Below are positions 31,458 to 32,741 of a stretch of 32,741 nucleotides of DNA, piece after piece (position 1 is the stretch's first letter; the number at the start of each line of letters is the position of its first letter). Source of the DNA: Chrysomallon squamiferum (Eukaryota; Mollusca; Gastropoda; Neomphalida; Peltospiridae). The position numbers were made by a program, and so were the translations under genes. The notes beneath the pieces were generated by a model that worked only from the letters and a program-made list of their open reading frames with translations, ran no database searches and had not been told where the DNA came from. The stretch covers positions 4,758,715 to 4,791,455 of the forward strand of contig CM022677.1 of the NCBI GenBank assembly GCA_012295275.1, given 5' to 3'.

Positions 31458-32280
31458 GAAAGAAACAGAGAAATAATAATTATAAAAAAGTATTAACAAG
31501 AACAACAATAATTATGGTAATAAGAAGAAGAATGATAAGAAATGTTTTAAATAAACAAATATACAGTTAGTAATTCCTATAATATTCTTTATATATAGAT
31601 ATAGATATAAATTGACTCCATACAACACACCCATAATTTTAAATAAAATGCTAGTGAAAAAGAATATTGTTAGAAAAAATATAGGCTCATCTTACATAAT
31701 TTTTTCAGATGTCAGGATAACAAGGCAATTTAATATGTGGATTAAAAAAAAAAAAAATGGAAATCTCTATGTTTATTTTCTAATTCTAATTTCGTTTACA
31801 TATACGTAAGATTTAATTTCTATATGTATATATAAAATGTATTAAAAATTACATATATATGTTTTTTTGTGTTATTTAGTTTTTCTATTGTTTTCTGTTG
31901 TTTTAGGGTATTGTTTTTGTTTGTTTTTTGCTCCTTTTTTTGTTGTTTACTTATTTGTTTGTTTGTTTTTAAAGGGGAAAGACAATTAATAATTTTAAAA
32001 CAATAAATGACAGGAAACAGAATTAGGCATCTGTATAAGGAAACCACTGGAAATTACTTTTGGATTTGATGAACGTCACTGGTAGCAAGGGAAACATAAT
32101 TTCTCTTCGTTAATTTTTTTTTTTTATTTGCACAGAATCACAGATTTGTTTTTGTAATATACTATGACACAGGTTTCTTTTTAGATTGTCTTTCGTTCTG
32201 GTATTTTTTTTATGACGTTTGAGATCAAAATTGGATGGGTAATCTGTATCGACTTACTAAAAAATTCTTCTAGTGTCTTT

Positions 32281-32328
32281 AAAAAAAAAAAAACAACAAC
32301 AAGACAAACCCCCAACAACAACAACAAC

Positions 32329-32360
<32 letters not shown>

Positions 32361-32431
32361 CAACAACAACAACAACAACAACAATAACAATAACAATAAT
32401 AATAATAATAATAACAACAACAACAACAACA
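32281..32431. repeat. poly-A then alternating (AAC)n/(AAT)n blocks
   Basis: Poly-A, then AAC, AAT, AAC, mixed, AAT and AAC sub-blocks in turn. The poly-Asn and poly-Leu frames are artefacts. Confidence 0.95.
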
Positions 32432-32437
32432 TCAATC

Positions 32438-32467
32438 ATTACGTGACATAAGGATTAAAATGGCGGC
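32438..32467 (+). promoter_or_regulatory. possible TATA-less promoter with YY1-like element
   Basis: TTACGTGAC (E-box/CRE-like) at about 32438, then AAAATGGCGGC at 32457-32467, matching the YY1 consensus AANATGGCGGC. YY1 elements of this form often straddle the start codon of TATA-less genes. Confidence 0.35.
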
Positions 32468-32511
32468 TTTCAAGTGTTTTGTAACAGTGCTATTTTGCTG
32501 TCATTCATACT
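32460..32511 (+). CDS. candidate first exon with signal peptide
   Basis: ATG inside the YY1-like element opens MAAFKCFVTVLFCCHSY: a basic residue followed by a hydrophobic stretch, like a secretory signal peptide. A donor ACT|GTAAAT follows at 32511/32512; without splicing it stops after 18 codons. The rest would lie beyond the window or further to the right. Confidence 0.3.
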
Positions 32512-32741
32512 GTAAATGATTATACCTCCCACAACACTGATATACTAATTTGAAAGAATAAACACCATTGTTTCAGGTACGTTTAACATTTCATGTTAAC
32601 CTGTTTTTGATCTCAGATTCTTTCACTCAACTCACGGTTCAGATCTCTGGTCTACAATAGATTAACTGATCTTAATTCATTAGAAAATAATAAAGAAAAG
32701 ATACCGCTATAGATAAAATGACGGAACATGTAAAAATATTA

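Larger units (their letters stand above)
30350..32450. other. non-coding with microsatellites
   Basis: AAT block at 30773-30835, GTGT-rich at 30836-30925, poly-A at 31427-31455, mixed AAC/AAT block at 32290-32430. No convincing gene; the open frames are AT-rich or simple-repeat artefacts. Confidence 0.5.

Overview
This is AT-rich, intron-bearing animal DNA. It is crowded with microsatellites (AAT/TTA, AT, CT, AAC), minisatellites and decayed transposons. No long uninterrupted gene is present; the genes are small exons with readable splice sites, or decayed copies. A TIR-type exon leading into an AIG1/GIMAP GTPase, an ErbB-receptor exon pair and ZBED-like hAT elements fit an invertebrate metazoan. 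I lean towards a lophotrochozoan such as a mollusc, but nothing in the window proves it.

Layout. 1-660: broken Ty3/gypsy integrase remnant. 2.3-3.2 kb (-): 75-bp acidic coding repeat with splice-like edges. 4.7 kb: probable tRNA-derived SINE. 5.6-6.2 kb: 61-bp array. 6.5-7.1 and 8.5-9.1 kb: two diverged copies of a segment, each with a pair of decayed minus-strand exons, separated by 58-bp and 88-bp arrays. 9.9-10.3 kb (-): MULE-like transposase remnant. 10.7-10.9 kb (-): unrecognised possible terminal exon. 12.55 kb (+): candidate symmetric exon. 13.2 kb: degenerate telomere-like repeats.

15.2-22.8 kb (-) holds the best-supported gene. Six coding exons join with matching phases into about 289 codons. 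It carries one double-stranded-RNA-binding domain of the A1CF/RBM47/DND1 type without RRMs, and a Pro/Tyr-rich tail of 15-residue repeats. A decayed hAT element (17763-20156) lies inside its third intron, oriented opposite to the gene.

22.8-25.3 kb: GC-rich likely promoter, a mariner-type terminal fragment, a 169-bp array, and the 3' end of a second hAT element that runs into a large TTA block. 25.67-26.08 kb (+): two exons of an ErbB/EGFR furin-like domain with a stop and an indel. 27.2-30.3 kb (+): C-terminal half of a TIR domain, a linker exon and an AIG1/GIMAP exon, joined by consistent phase-1 introns. The GTPase has lost the core of its P-loop, carries two frameshifts, and has a 21-bp minisatellite inside the G domain, so it looks like a pseudogene of a TIR-GIMAP fusion. 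At the right edge (32.46 kb, +) a YY1-like ATGGCGGC element overlaps a possible signal-peptide first exon.

A recurring theme is that minisatellites lie within or directly against exons and splice sites.
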